From: Amoebidium appalachense
Lineage: Eukaryota > Ichthyosporea
Assembly: GCA_963693365.1 (NCBI GenBank)
Contig: CAVNZM010000004.1
Span: forward strand, 6,386,001 to 6,450,000
Direction of reading: 5' to 3'
Length of the DNA stretch: 64,000 nucleotides
This document shows, piece after piece, positions 34,364 to 62,991 of the stretch; the first letter of the stretch is position 1; the number at the start of each line of letters is the position of its first letter. The translations under genes and the position numbers were made by a program. The notes under the pieces are model-generated. The model was not told the DNA's origin and did not search any database. It worked only from the letters and a program-made list of their open reading frames with translations.

Positions 34364-36687
34364 TTGCTTATGCTAGTCGTTCATTTAGTAAAAGTGAACG
34401 TAGATATAGCAATCCGGAGAGAGAGTCCCATGCTATCTTTTGGGCAGTCTCACAGGCATGGAGGTATATACTCGCAGGCAGGACGTTTGAGGTCTACACC
34501 GACCACAAGCCCTGCCTAGCCATGGCCGGCACCACTCGTCTGGTCAACGAGAGGATGCAGAAGTGGGCCGCGGCTCTCGGTGAGTTCTCCTATAAATTGT
34601 TTTATGCCAAGGGTGAAACAATGGTTGACTGTGATGCTCTCTCTCGTGCTGCTCATATTTTGTTTGAAGAAGAGAAGGAGGGGGAGGGGGGGCTAGTGAG
34701 AGACGGGGGGGGAGGGGGGAAGGGGGGGGAGAGTGAGCAGAAAGGAATAGATGCTGTGTCTGTTGATGTGTCTTCTTGGGCTCCGGGGTTGCTTGCTTAT
34801 AAGTGTAGGGGAGGGGGGGGGAGGTATTTGTCAGTGTCTGAGGTCGGGACCGAGTCTCATGGCTCGGCCCCTGCCTTAGCACCTACGGCTTTGATCTTAG
34901 CTCAGGAGGAAGATGTGTTGATTGGTCTGGTTAAGAATTATTTAAAGGGGCCGGTTGATTCGATTAAATTTAAAAATAAAAGGCAGATGATTAAGGTAGC
35001 TAAGTTAGCAAAAATGTGTCAGGTAGAGCAGGATTTAGTTTATCATTGTTCTGGGCCAGACGGACACCGAGTTTGGGTCCCGACGGCACTTGTGCCTGAG
35101 GTTTTGCATATGGTGCATGAGCATCCCATGGCTGGTCATTTAGGTGTAAATAGGACGTTGCTTCGTGTTAATCGTTCGTATTTTTGGCCGGGTATGAGTA
35201 GGGAGGTGAGAGATTATGTGTTGTCATGCATGCATTGTCAGGAAAGGAATGAGAGTCCCCACTCTCGTTCCCGCCCGTCGTTTATTAGGGATTTTAATGT
35301 TCGTATGTTTGAAAGGGTAGCAGTGGATGTGGTCGGTCCTTTTAATTCTACGGTTGAGGGTAACACTGTTCTTGTTACCGTCACCGATGTGGCCACTCGT
35401 TGGGTTGAAGTTTTTCCTCTCCCCACTGCTAATGCCGTTTTGTTTGCTCGTATTTTTGTGGATGAAATTTGTCTTAGGTTTGGTTGTCCTCGTGTTTTGT
35501 TAACGGATAGGAGTCGTGTGTTTTTAAATCAGTTGGTGTCGGAGGTGTGTAAAATTTTAAGGGTAGCTCATATCACTACGTCTGCATATCACCCTCAAGC
35601 AAATGCCATCTCTGAACGTGTGCATGCAGTGTTTCAGAAGTCCTTTGGCAAAATGGTGGATGTGGAGGCTAATGATTGGGATCATATGTCTAGGTTTATT
35701 GCTCATTCGTATAATTCTACCCCTCATGCTGTGACTGGTTTTTCTCCGTTTTATTTGGTCTATGGGCAGGAGGCTATTAGTTTGTTAGATACGGCACTTT
35801 TGCCGATGGGGGGGGCTGACCGACTAACCTATCCCCACTGGACTGAGTTCCGGGAGCAGCTACTAACCCGGGCCCGGGCTGCACGTGATGCAGCTCTGGC
35901 CCGTACACAGCAGGCACAGACACGTGCAGACGTGTCCACACGTCCGTTACGTGAATTTGCCGAGGGTACTTTAGTTTTAATTAGGGATCATACTAGGAAA
36001 AAGAGATATAAGCAGGAGCAGGAAGGTAAGGGTGAAGGTGAAGGTCTTCGTAAGTATGGTAAGAAATGGTTGCCTCTTTTTATCGGTCCGTATAAAATAG
36101 TGGCTAGGTTAGGTCCGACGGAATATAAGGTGCAGAGGTTAGATAATGAGAGTGATGTTAGATTTTATAATGTAGATGATATAAAGGAATATTATGATAG
36201 GGCCCTTAGGGTTAAACGGCCGGAGGGCCGTCGAGTGTTAGATGCATTCACCCCCGACTATGACGGGTCGGTGGATGTATCGGAGGCTGCAGTAGATAAA
36301 ATTATGGATAAAAAGGTTATCGAAGGTAAGGAAGGTAAGGTAAATTATTATTTAATTCGTTTTGAGGGAGGTTATCAGGAAGATCAGTGGTTGCCTGAGT
36401 TTCATTTGGATTGCCCGTTTTCTATTCGTGCTTATGAGGCTAGATTAGTGCAGAGGGAGTTGCCTAGTGCTCCCTCTCGGCCCAAGAGAGTTATTCCACA
36501 GTTTAATCGTGGTGTGAAAAAGTCGGTGGGGGAGGGGGCCGGGGGGGGAGTGATGCAAATACACGTAGAGACACGGGGGGGGGGGGGGGGGGGGGAGGAG
36601 ACCGAGGAGGAGTGTGAACGTAGTCGTAGGAATTTAATTTATTATCATAGGTGTCTCCGTAGGTATCAAGCTTATGGTGTAGATTAA
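34282..36687 (+). CDS. pol: Chromovirus Pol part 2: RNase H, integrase, chromodomain
   Basis: The RNase H domain begins FKVRCDASKVAEGAVLYQ and includes ERESHAIFWAV and EVYTDHKPC, giving the catalytic Asp/Glu/Asp. The integrase HHCC zinc region has HEHPMAGHLGVNRTLL and CMHCQERN. The DDE core shows AVDVVGPF, LTDRSRVF and YHPQANAISERVH. At the C-terminus a chromodomain (AVDKIMDKKVIEGKEG, then YLIRFEGGYQEDQWLPE) identifies the chromovirus branch of Ty3/gypsy; it would direct insertion to particular chromatin. The frame ends with TAA at 36685-36687, shortly before the 3' LTR. It overlaps part 1 by 82 bp in a different frame, so one pol protein would need a frameshift at the G run near 34275. Confidence 0.93.
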   Translation: MFKVRCDASKVAEGAVLYQVQEGQDRVIAYASRSFSKSERRYSNPERESHAIFWAVSQAWRYILAGRTFEVYTDHKPCLAMAGTTRLVNERMQKWAAALGEFSYKLFYAKGETMVDCDALSRAAHILFEEEKEGEGGLVRDGGGGGKGGESEQKGIDAVSVDVSSWAPGLLAYKCRGGGGRYLSVSEVGTESHGSAPALAPTALILAQEEDVLIGLVKNYLKGPVDSIKFKNKRQMIKVAKLAKMCQVEQDLVYHCSGPDGHRVWVPTALVPEVLHMVHEHPMAGHLGVNRTLLRVNRSYFWPGMSREVRDYVLSCMHCQERNESPHSRSRPSFIRDFNVRMFERVAVDVVGPFNSTVEGNTVLVTVTDVATRWVEVFPLPTANAVLFARIFVDEICLRFGCPRVLLTDRSRVFLNQLVSEVCKILRVAHITTSAYHPQANAISERVHAVFQKSFGKMVDVEANDWDHMSRFIAHSYNSTPHAVTGFSPFYLVYGQEAISLLDTALLPMGGADRLTYPHWTEFREQLLTRARAARDAALARTQQAQTRADVSTRPLREFAEGTLVLIRDHTRKKRYKQEQEGKGEGEGLRKYGKKWLPLFIGPYKIVARLGPTEYKVQRLDNESDVRFYNVDDIKEYYDRALRVKRPEGRRVLDAFTPDYDGSVDVSEAAVDKIMDKKVIEGKEGKVNYYLIRFEGGYQEDQWLPEFHLDCPFSIRAYEARLVQRELPSAPSRPKRVIPQFNRGVKKSVGEGAGGGVMQIHVETRGGGGGGEETEEECERSRRNLIYYHRCLRRYQAYGVD

Positions 36688-36820
36688 ATTATTAGTTTTC
36701 TTCGTAATTTATTTAATTTAATTTTTTTTAGGAGACTGATTAGTCTATGTCTTTTTAGGGGGTGTTAGATGTAATGTGACTGAGGTGGGACTCAGCTTTT
36801 CCGGGGGCCGGGGGGGGAGT

Positions 36821-36871
36821 TGACATATACTAATCCGTCTCAGCAGATTAGCCTAAGTCTACGATCGAGAT

Positions 36872-36914
<43 letters not shown>

Positions 36915-37552
36915 GGCCCGGGTCCACAGATCATCAAGATCAAGTCCGAGGCCTCAAGATAGCTGTACAGCTGCGTGCATCTTGCCTCTGCCGGCGCAGG
37001 GCATTGGACCACGTCAGCCGGGACAGCCGTCCAATAGAATTCTAATTAGTGTGTAGGATAGATCGTAGGAGGACTTAGGAATGTGATTGTTCGGGCAGAA
37101 GCCCTTTTGTAAGTATTGGCAAGGTTTATAGTATATGTTGCCAAACGTATTTATATATTTCGATAGTAGAGGAAAGGGGGGAGGGAGGGGGGGGAGGATA
37201 GTATGAAATGTAGATTTAGACTCTGCGGTGCCACTAGGGGGAGGGTGAGGGGTGAGACATGGATAAATATATTAGTTGAGTAGATCGACTTAGCTCGTGC
37301 AGGCACACGATAAAAGTAGATCGGAATGTTTGGAATGTGGCATCGTAGGGGGGCCAGGTGATGATGATCTTTGAGGGCACGGCCTTGATGGCCTCAGTCG
37401 TAACTTAGACTCAATCCGTACGGATCTAAGTTTGCCCGTCGGAGCCTGGTCTTAATAAACTTTACCGTTTTTCTGTACACGTTCGTTCCTTTTCGTGTGT
37501 GTACACTTAGTAGAGTGCCGCGTCTCTAGTACACATATATTAGGATACGACA
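36821..37552 (+). repeat. 3' LTR of chromovirus
   Basis: It matches the 5' LTR except for a 41-nt G run (36873-36913). The AATAAA is at 37454-37459. Confidence 0.95.
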
Positions 37553-38054
37553 GGGGCTCCCCTGGCCCCAAGAGCTGTCATACATTCCGGGCGAAGTGAA
37601 CGACCGTGCGGATTGGTTGTCGCGGATTGATCCCCGCCACGAGTGGTCGGTTACCCCTGCGGGGGTCGAGCGTATCGAGCAGACACTCGGATTGCACACG
37701 GCGGTGGATCGGTTTGCTACACCCGCGACAGCAGTCAAGCCCACGTTTCACACATGGACCGCGGTGGCCCCCGTGAGCGGTGGGCAGGATGGGCTAGCCA
37801 CCGAATGGCAGGCCCCCAGCTGGTGGGCGCCACCGTTTCCGTTGATCAAGCGGACAGTGGCGAAGATTCAGCGGGAACGTGCGCAGGGAATATTAGTGGT
37901 CCCGGTGTGGGACACCGCCTTATGGTGGCCGGTGGTGCAAGGGATGGCACAGGCCCACACGGACCTGGCCCCCGAAGAAGTGATGTTTCCGGTCGGTGTC
38001 CGGTCTTGGCGAATACGTGCCTTCCTATTGGACGGCAACTCCCGCCCCCCTTAA
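37553..38054 (+). pseudogene. DIRS-type RNase H/connection, 3' part
   Basis: It continues the protein cut at 29187: LSYIPGEVNDRADWLSR closes the RNase H domain. After it come DRFATPATAVKP and GILVVPVWDTALWWPVV, the tryptophan-rich segment that follows RNase H in DIRS elements. It ends in a TAA at about 38052, only 100 bp before the terminal repeat, leaving no room for a tyrosine recombinase. Omitting the chromovirus and one GGGGC copy puts this frame in register with the left part. Confidence 0.8.
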
Positions 38055-38154
38055 TTGGATGAAAATCACTCGCCGCGCCGCTCCTGCCATCCAGCTTTGT
38101 GTATTATTTCTGTAAAATAAGAATGTGGTCGCAGATAGCAACAACATATCTAAA

Positions 38155-38324
38155 TACTTCGCTTGATTCATCAAGCTCTATTTACCTAGAGATGTATTTA
38201 GGCCAACTGATTGGTTGGAATAGTGTTCCAACAATCAGTGGCCACTAGGGAGCCGACTATGGTATATAGGCGGCGACTCGTTCTATTCGTCTTAGCTTTG
38301 TTTCCCCGTCGGCCCCTACTTAGC
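38155..38324 (+). repeat. Right direct repeat of DIRS-like element
   Basis: Partner of 27296-27459. Differences include a 4-bp insertion and scattered substitutions, making this pair clearly older than the chromovirus LTR pair. Confidence 0.85.
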
Positions 38325-38395
38325 CCCACCCACAAGCCCGAGCTGTGTTGCATTTCCCCGTCTTTAGCTAGTCTCTTGCTGATTGGCTACGGCAC

Positions 38396-38437
38396 ACACA
38401 CACACACAGACACACACACACACATGCACACATACAT

Positions 38438-38518
<81 letters not shown>

Positions 38519-38519
38519 G

Positions 38520-38554
<35 letters not shown>

Positions 38555-38558
38555 CTGT

Positions 38559-38631
<73 letters not shown>

Positions 38632-38647
38632 ACACAAACACACACCC
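38396..38647. repeat. (CA)n microsatellite, about 250 bp
   Basis: A CA repeat broken by two GTGTCA/GTGACA interruptions, which together could form a short hairpin. Confidence 0.9.
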
Positions 38648-39143
38648 ACGCATTGAGGGTAGTGGAGGGGGAGGATAGGGTAGAGGGGTTTTCTTCGTGC
38701 GGTGTGTTTAATATTTTTTTCTTTTGACTCGTTTTTATTGATCCGTTGATGAAGGCATCGTGCAGCCACAGGCTACATTCCACCAATAGAACTGAAAAAG
38801 CCAAAGCTACGAAATAAAAATAAAGCGACAAGTGACAAAGGACACCAGCGGGCTTTAATATTTGAATTTTGTTCGTAGAGAGGCAGTGCATGCCAATGCC
38901 ATGGTATGTGTACGTTTCTGATGGTCGTGCCCGGGGGCCACTTGGCTGAGCCGAGCCAATAAGCAAATCGAAAGCAACAACATATCTAAATTTCTTTAAA
39001 TTTGACTGAATTTATTCGAACCCCATATATGCTACAGGTTCTTGTGAATTTCGAAAAAATTACCAATAATTGCAAGAAGTTTCCTAAAGTTTTATTATTG
39101 TGATTTGCTATAAGAAAAAACATACTTTTAAACCTTCACAGTT

Positions 39144-39367
<224 letters not shown>

Positions 39368-39675
39368 ATATAGATCAATAACGGTGTAAGTGCCTATAGT
39401 TTTTATAAAACAATAAAAAAAGTACCGAACGTAGGAATATTGGGGTAGTTTTCAAATTCCCATCGACGCCAAGTCGCCAACTGAAAAAATGCAAATTCAG
39501 GACAATGTACCCCTCTGCAGTTTGGGGAGACTGCAAGAGATCTTGCCGTTGCAATCCATGTTTGTTTTTTCCGGATCCCTTCGACAAAAAACAACAGTTC
39601 CGAGCCTAAACCCACACTTTCGTTACTACTTGAAACTACGTGTTAAAACCGCCTGGTAGCAAACGAACGTTAAAG

Positions 39676-40400
39676 ATGGGCAACGTGTTGAACAGCATTG
39701 CCAACTTTGAAGGGAGCGAGCGCTCCAACGGCTATAACTGGTCGACTACAGCGGACCAGGTGGTAGGGGGGGAGAATGCAGACCTGACGGGAAAGAACAT
39801 CATAGTCACGGGGTCAAACACAGGTGTGTGTGCTTCTATGCCCCCACCCTGTGTAGCATTTGCAGTGCGTTTTGTGGACAGCTTGGGACACCTGCACATG
39901 GTTGGCAATGCTCTCTCCCCCCCACTCTCTCGGTTTGCTCTCTCCCTCCCTGCCTCCATCTCTCCCTCCCTTTTTTCCTCTCTTCCTCCCTTCGCCCTGG
40001 ACCCCTGGCACGACGTTTCTTCTTTCTCTTTGTGTGTCCTTTCCGGTTCTGCCTTTGTCCTACTCTATGACTTTTCTCCTTCTCACCCTCGAGCTCTATC
40101 TCTTTTTTTTTGTACATGTGATAGAGCACCACGTGGGCACATGGCTTAGCTTGAATGTGAACGCACACAATTTGGTCGGTTGTGGAGAACAGGACAAGCG
40201 GATGAGAGATTTGACAATAGCCAAAATGTTTTGGAGAAGGAACATTGATGTTCGGAAAGGAGATTTTGGGCAGGAGAGATAAGTAGTAGTTGAGAAGTAG
40301 TGGACCAATAAGTGAGACGAAGGATCTTGGCTGGAGGAATTGTGAAGAGGGCTGGGGAGCTTTGGGGAGGGGTGACGGTGGTGGTGGTGATTGTGGTGGT

Positions 40401-40457
<57 letters not shown>

Positions 40458-40479
40458 TGGTTGTGGTGGTAGTGGTGGT

Positions 40480-40516
<37 letters not shown>

Positions 40517-40959
40517 GAGGGGGAGAAAGGGAGAGGGGGGGGGGGGGGGGGGGAGGGGGGAGCGGAAGTCGGGTGTATGTTGAGCAAGATCCTTACTCTG
40601 GTTGGGTGCAGGTATCGGTAAGGAGACTGTCCGTGTTCTTGCTGGCCGTGGGGCCAACGTGATTATGGCCTGCAGAGACTTGGAAAAGGCAGAGAGTGCG
40701 GCAAAAGACGTGCGGGCGGTACTCAATGGGAAGGGGGGTCAAGTGTCGGTTATGAAGCTGGACCTGGGGTCCTTGCAGTCTGTGCGTGATTTTGCAAAGG
40801 AATTTAATGCCAAGAACATTCCTCTTCATGTTCTCATCTGCAACGCCGGCATCATGGCATGCCCGTACAGTGAGACTTTGGATGGGTTTGAGACGCAGTT
40901 TGGGGTTAACCACTTGGGCCACTTCCTGCTGACGAACCTGCTGTTGGAACGGCTGAAGG

Positions 40960-40995
<36 letters not shown>

Positions 40996-41587
40996 ACAAA
41001 AAAAAAAAAACACCAGCTTTTTTTCCCGTCCCTCCTGTTCGTTCCCCCCCCCCCCCCCCCCCCTCCCTCCCCCCAAACACACACACACACACCCCCGCCC
41101 AGCCACCCACTGACCCACCTTCTCCTGAGCCTCTGGGGCGCTTCTCCACAGCCAAGTACTTCTTTTTAAACGTTTAACCTCTTAAATATCTCGAAATGCA
41201 CTTCCTGTGGCGTGGTGTTCCATATAGTGTTCCCCCCCCCCCCCCCCCCCCCTCCCCCCAACTCTCCACCCTCTCTTCCCCCTTCTCCTTCCCCGCAACA
41301 CATCCCCCCCCCCTCTCCCCACCCCCCCCCCCCCCCCTCCTCTCCCCGTTAACACACACATGCGCACGTGCACGCACCGAAATATACACACACACACAAC
41401 CCTCCCCCCTCCCCCCCACCCTTTTCAGCCCCTTTGTAAGCACACTCCCTGACTTCCTCCGACCACTGTTCATATACTCGAGCTCCCACGAACACCCATA
41501 CACCCCATACTTCCCCCCCCCCCCCCCCCCCCCCACAACACACACACACACACATATACCACATACAGGCTGTGGAAGAGCTGCACA

Positions 41588-41635
<48 letters not shown>

Positions 41636-41677
41636 ATACACACACGTACACGAACATGTACACGTACACAACACACA

Positions 41678-41709
<32 letters not shown>

Positions 41710-42226
41710 ACGCCCACTCCCCCCCACCACCACCACCACAACCATACACACAAACACGCACAGGAGGGTAAGCCATCGCGTATTGTTGTTCTTGCATCCG
41801 CCGCCCACCACGCCACCTCCGGCCACGTTATGTTTGACGACCTGAAGGGCAAAGACACGTGGTACACTGGGATGATGGGGCCATGGAAAGCATACGGTCA
41901 GTCCAAATCCGCAAATATACTTTTTGCATGCGAGCTCGATAAGAGAATGAAGGAGCAAAATGCGGGTGTGAGCGCGTATTCGTGCCACCCGGGATCGATC
42001 AAGACGGAGTTGGGCCGTCACCTTGGGACCGTGTTTACGTTGGCCATGACAGCTGGTATGTGGCTGACTCACTTTTTTTTGTGTTGTGGGCTAAAGGGGT
42101 CTTTTTGCCCCTTCTTTGCTTCCCCCCCTTTTTTGTTGCTTTTATGTATGTGTGGGATGGTGGGGGTAATGGTGGTTGGTTGGTTTGGAGGCGGACGCGG
42201 TTGTGGTGGGTGAGTGGGGTGTGTGT

Positions 42227-42271
<45 letters not shown>

Positions 42272-42763
42272 GATGAGATCTAGAAACACGCCATGACCAT
42301 CATCACCGAATCACCTTTGAATCATCTACCGAACATCTAAATGCACACCCGCACGCACACAAGAGCACATGCCAGTCTTTCAAACAATCCGAGTACTAAA
42401 AAAGAGATAGCTCCTTTTCACAACTCCTCATGGCATCGAGTGTTATCCAACCGTATATGTTCATTTGCTTCATTGGATGATAACTGAAACTGACGCTTTA
42501 CCTCCCCCCGCCCCCTCCCACCCCAGCGACCACCACCACTACACACGCACACACACACACACACACACACAGGCCAGATGTTCACTAAGAGCATCCCCCA
42601 GGGGGCTGCCACCAGTGTGTTCCTCGCCGTCTCCCCCAAGGTTGCTGACATGGGCGGGCGGTACTTTTCCGATTCGAATCCGGCCCGGCCCGATGCTGCG
42701 GCCCTTGACCCGGAACAGGCAAAGAAGCTGTGGGAGGTGTCGGTGAAGATGGTTGGCTTGTGA
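39676..42763 (+). CDS. Short-chain dehydrogenase/reductase (retinol dehydrogenase-like), 4 exons
   Basis: Exons 39676-39823, 40612-40958, 41764-42055 and 42573-42763 (TGA) join in phases 1, 0 and 1 to give 325 aa. The Rossmann nucleotide-binding motif TGSNTGIG is split by intron 1. ACRD after the second strand suggests NADP preference. CNAGIM is the NAG motif, LASAA holds the catalytic Ser region, and YGQSKSAN is the catalytic Tyr-x3-Lys. [11 protein letters not shown] follows as expected. Length and motifs fit the classical/extended SDR group of retinol dehydrogenases 11-14 and WWOX. The N-terminus [11 protein letters not shown] fits an N-myristoylation site, so the enzyme may be membrane-tethered without a hydrophobic anchor. 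The substrate cannot be told from sequence. All catalytic residues are present, so it is probably functional. Confidence 0.93.
40403..40560. repeat. (GT)n, (GGT)n and G runs in dehydrogenase intron 1
   Basis: GT repeat, GGT units, then G runs of about 35 and 20 nt shortly before the exon 2 acceptor. Here the sense strand is G-rich, opposite to the GTPase introns. Confidence 0.9.
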
Positions 42764-42832
42764 GCAGCCGTCCTTTCGTCTCTATTCTTGCTTTCTCCAA
42801 GGCTCTATCGCCTCCTTTTTTTTTTTTTTTTT

Positions 42833-42878
<46 letters not shown>

Positions 42879-44146
42879 GGATGCAAGTTAATATGTGCAG
42901 GTGTAAATATTCCATGTATACTTATGGGAATCTCATTGGTATCAGGGTAATACTGGCCACCTTCGAAAGCCAGCACCAATTCGAATGTGTAGCCGAGAGG
43001 AAATCTGTAGTAAATTTATTGCTAATAAAAATAATAACAACAAAAGGAAGTGGTCTAGATATGCTAGGCTGGGTAGGTAGGTACACAAGTGTAGACAGTT
43101 TGAGAAGGGGTGATTACTTGTGAACTTGAACTCTGTACATATCGCGGAGGACAGCATGAATATTAAATAAACTTTGTGCCCATGCTTTGCTGTATCATGA
43201 AATGGAAGAACAATCCGGGGCTGGGTCTCCGCACCATTGCTCAAAATGCATTTTGGAGACATTCCCCAGGAATCATCACCCGATTTGAGTTCACACGTGC
43301 ACAACCACACATGTACACACTCGCGTCAAGTACACAGACATACGCACGAAACACAATCACAAACCCGCACACACACACAACACACACACACACAGTGATA
43401 CACTGTGACACACACACACACACCAACACACACAAGCAGTGTCACACACACACAAGGACACGGAAACACCTAAGAAAAGCGTACACGGCCACCCATCATG
43501 TGTGTGGACACTGAGGTTCCCACCCACACCTGCACTGAGTCACATGTGTACAAGTTTAAAAAAAAACACCCCTGACTACCCCGGTGATCCATCGCCATGG
43601 CTGGCCAAATACCCCCCCCCCCCCCCCCCCCCCCCCCCTGGGGGCCCCTCCCGGGCCTCCCCCCTTGCCGTCTGCCCATGGCCACACCGTTACATGTACA
43701 CCTACTCAGCCAAAATCCCCCGTCTGCCCATGGCCACACCGTTACATGTACACCTACTCAGCCAAAATCCCCCGTGCATGGTGGGCTCATGGCCCCTATA
43801 GCTGAACCTTTTAACAGCTAGCTACGTATTTGATACATGGTACGCTCTTTCTCACCGTGTCGCAAATACAGATGTACATACCACGTGGACGTCCTACGTA
43901 CTCACTGACACACACAGTTAGTGTGACGCGATAGCGACGTGACACACACATGCCAGGGGTAACCAACGTCAAACTCAAAGCACACGGCAGGATCGTAGTC
44001 ACTGCAGGAAACGTCACCATGCATCCACGGTGGCGCCACGGGTACGCGTAATATTATACTTGGATGTGCAGGAATGGGTGCACGTGTGCATGCACATGCG
44101 CCTACGCAGAGTACGCCCGCATTCACGCCCACACGCGCGCGCATGT

Positions 44147-44206
<60 letters not shown>

Positions 44207-44898
44207 CATGCACATGTACACACACACGAACATACACACACGCACGTGTACACCCACCCACCCACCCATCCCCACCCAGGCCCACCCACCCACGTACACC
44301 GAGGTCAAATACCATAAACACAGGGGCACGCAAAGCAATCAACAAACGTACAACCCCACGTCGTAGCAATGGAATTTATTTTTATTTTGTTGCGGCATTC
44401 CTTCGATGTTATATGATTATTGCTTTTCTATTTTCTTTCGAGCATCCCCACCCCCAAATAACGAATTGAACCGTTAAGCTTTGGTGAAGCAGCCACTGCC
44501 ATTCACATAGAGTTAAAGATAACCATGTTTGTAAGGACAGCCTCAAACTTCAAGCCAGGCACATATTGTTTCATTCATACTTGCAGAAAATAACCAAACC
44601 TTCTCATACAAACACACACACACATACGCACAGTCACACACACCGCCACCACCACCACACCCACCCACACCCACAACCATATATAAATATACACGTGCAC
44701 AGCATCACCACCAGGCTCAAACTCATGGTATATGCGTAGCGGCTCGATCATACAAATTCCATTCGAAAAACTCATCCGTAACAAGACAATCACACACGCA
44801 AGAAAACCATCAATTTTCATAACCACACTATATATAGACACAGCGTCACCATTCGACAATTAACAACACATCCAGCCCCCCGTTACTTAGTATCCTTA
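42764..44898. other. Convergent intergenic region
   Basis: The dehydrogenase (+) and the RhoGAP-domain gene (-) end toward each other here. It holds a T run/G run pair (42817-42877), an AATAAA at 43166-43171 that may polyadenylate the dehydrogenase mRNA, two tandem 52-bp units (43671-43774) and CA repeats (44150-44205). No further gene is supported. Confidence 0.5.
43671..43774 (+). repeat. 52-bp tandem repeat, two copies
   Basis: GTCTGCCCATGGCCACACCG begins each unit and AGCCAAAATCCCCC ends it. The two copies are identical by eye. Confidence 0.9.
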
Positions 44899-61995
<17,097 letters not shown>

Positions 61996-62580
61996 CTCAG
62001 AAACATAGCGCTAATCCATTTCGATTTATGTATATATCTTCCCTTCGTTGGGAATGTGTGCGTGATCATGGGGCAAGGACCACGGTTGTTTGATGGGATG
62101 TTCAACGCACTCTTGACAACGAATAGATGCTATGCTATAAAGGTTATACAACAACTAGCACTTATTTTTCCCGCACACGTTCTGTTTTATTTAATTTGCT
62201 GGAGCATTAATAGTATTATCTTCCCTCCCGGAAATGCCGCGCCCAGAATCTGCCGTTCTTCAAAGTTATAGGTGTCCAAGTTTAAAAAAATCCTTGGTGT
62301 GTTCAATCGCCTGTCCTTGTCCTTCTTCCACCTGCGACCTATACAATAACAACCTTTCTTTATTCTCTCTTCCAACGTCGGACTTGGCTTGTAAAATTAT
62401 CACCTCTGTATTACAAAAACATCACCACTGTATTACAAACATAAAGGTGTGAAGTATCCATCGCATACAGAACAGTTTTGCACTGAATAACGGGAGATGC
62501 GACCGATCGGCCGGGACCGGGGCAGTTCCCGTAAGACATTCTATTTATAGGAGCATTTCCTACCGCACACATATCAGAAC
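61996..62580. other. Upstream region of the RhoGAP-domain gene
   Basis: Unique AT-leaning sequence between the minus-strand start codon at 61995 and the LINE end at 62581. It should hold the 5' UTR and promoter. No gene or strong motif is visible. Confidence 0.4.
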
Positions 62581-62772
62581 GGGGTTTACGCTGTTTACTC
62601 GAGGCAAAGAGAACCAGTCTCAGGTATGGGGGGGGTTTTGCTCGGAATATCCCCTCAGCGGTATATCATGATCACGTACATAGATGTCGGGTGGTGACTA
62701 TATATCAGGGTTTACTTTCTCTACGAGACACCATAAAGACTACAAGGAGAAATCAATTAGTTGGGGTTCCCC

Positions 62773-62841
<69 letters not shown>

Positions 62842-62928
62842 TTTTTTAATTTTTTTTTAATTTTAATTTTAATTTTTTTTTTTTTTTTTTTTAAAGGGGC
62901 TTCCCTCGGGACACTCGGTATCAGCTGG

Positions 62929-62991
<63 letters not shown>

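Larger units (their letters stand above)
29188..37552 (+). mobile_element. Young Ty3/gypsy chromovirus, 8.4 kb
   Basis: A complete LTR retrotransposon: 721-bp and 732-bp LTRs beginning TGACATATAC and ending GATACGACA, a 5-bp target duplication, gag, then pol in the order protease, reverse transcriptase, RNase H, integrase, chromodomain. The LTR length difference of 11 bp equals the difference in one internal G run (30 versus 41), and reading both copies side by side I found no other difference. That means recent insertion. A purine/G-rich tract (GGGGGCCGGGGGGGAG) just left of the 3' LTR is the likely polypurine tract. I could not identify a tRNA primer-binding site after the left LTR. Confidence 0.95.
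27296..38324 (+). mobile_element. DIRS-like retroelement with direct terminal repeats, interrupted
   Basis: Direct repeats at 27296-27459 and 38155-38324 bracket a DIRS-type reverse transcriptase/RNase H coding region. The coding region is split at 29187/37553 by a later chromovirus. Without the insertion the element would be about 2.7 kb. It encodes no recognisable tyrosine recombinase, protease or integrase. The frame is broken in at least three places on the left side, so it is inactive. An AGCAACAACATATCTAAAT motif just left of the right repeat (38137-38155) recurs at 38973-38991, faintly suggesting the split-repeat (A1-B1-A2-B2) ends of Ngaro/DIRS relatives. Confidence 0.75.

Noticed and set aside
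38368-38769. Cys-Val and His-Thr repeat frames over CA/GT arrays here and at many other places
   Set aside because: Translation of microsatellites; no start context, no unique flanking protein sequence.
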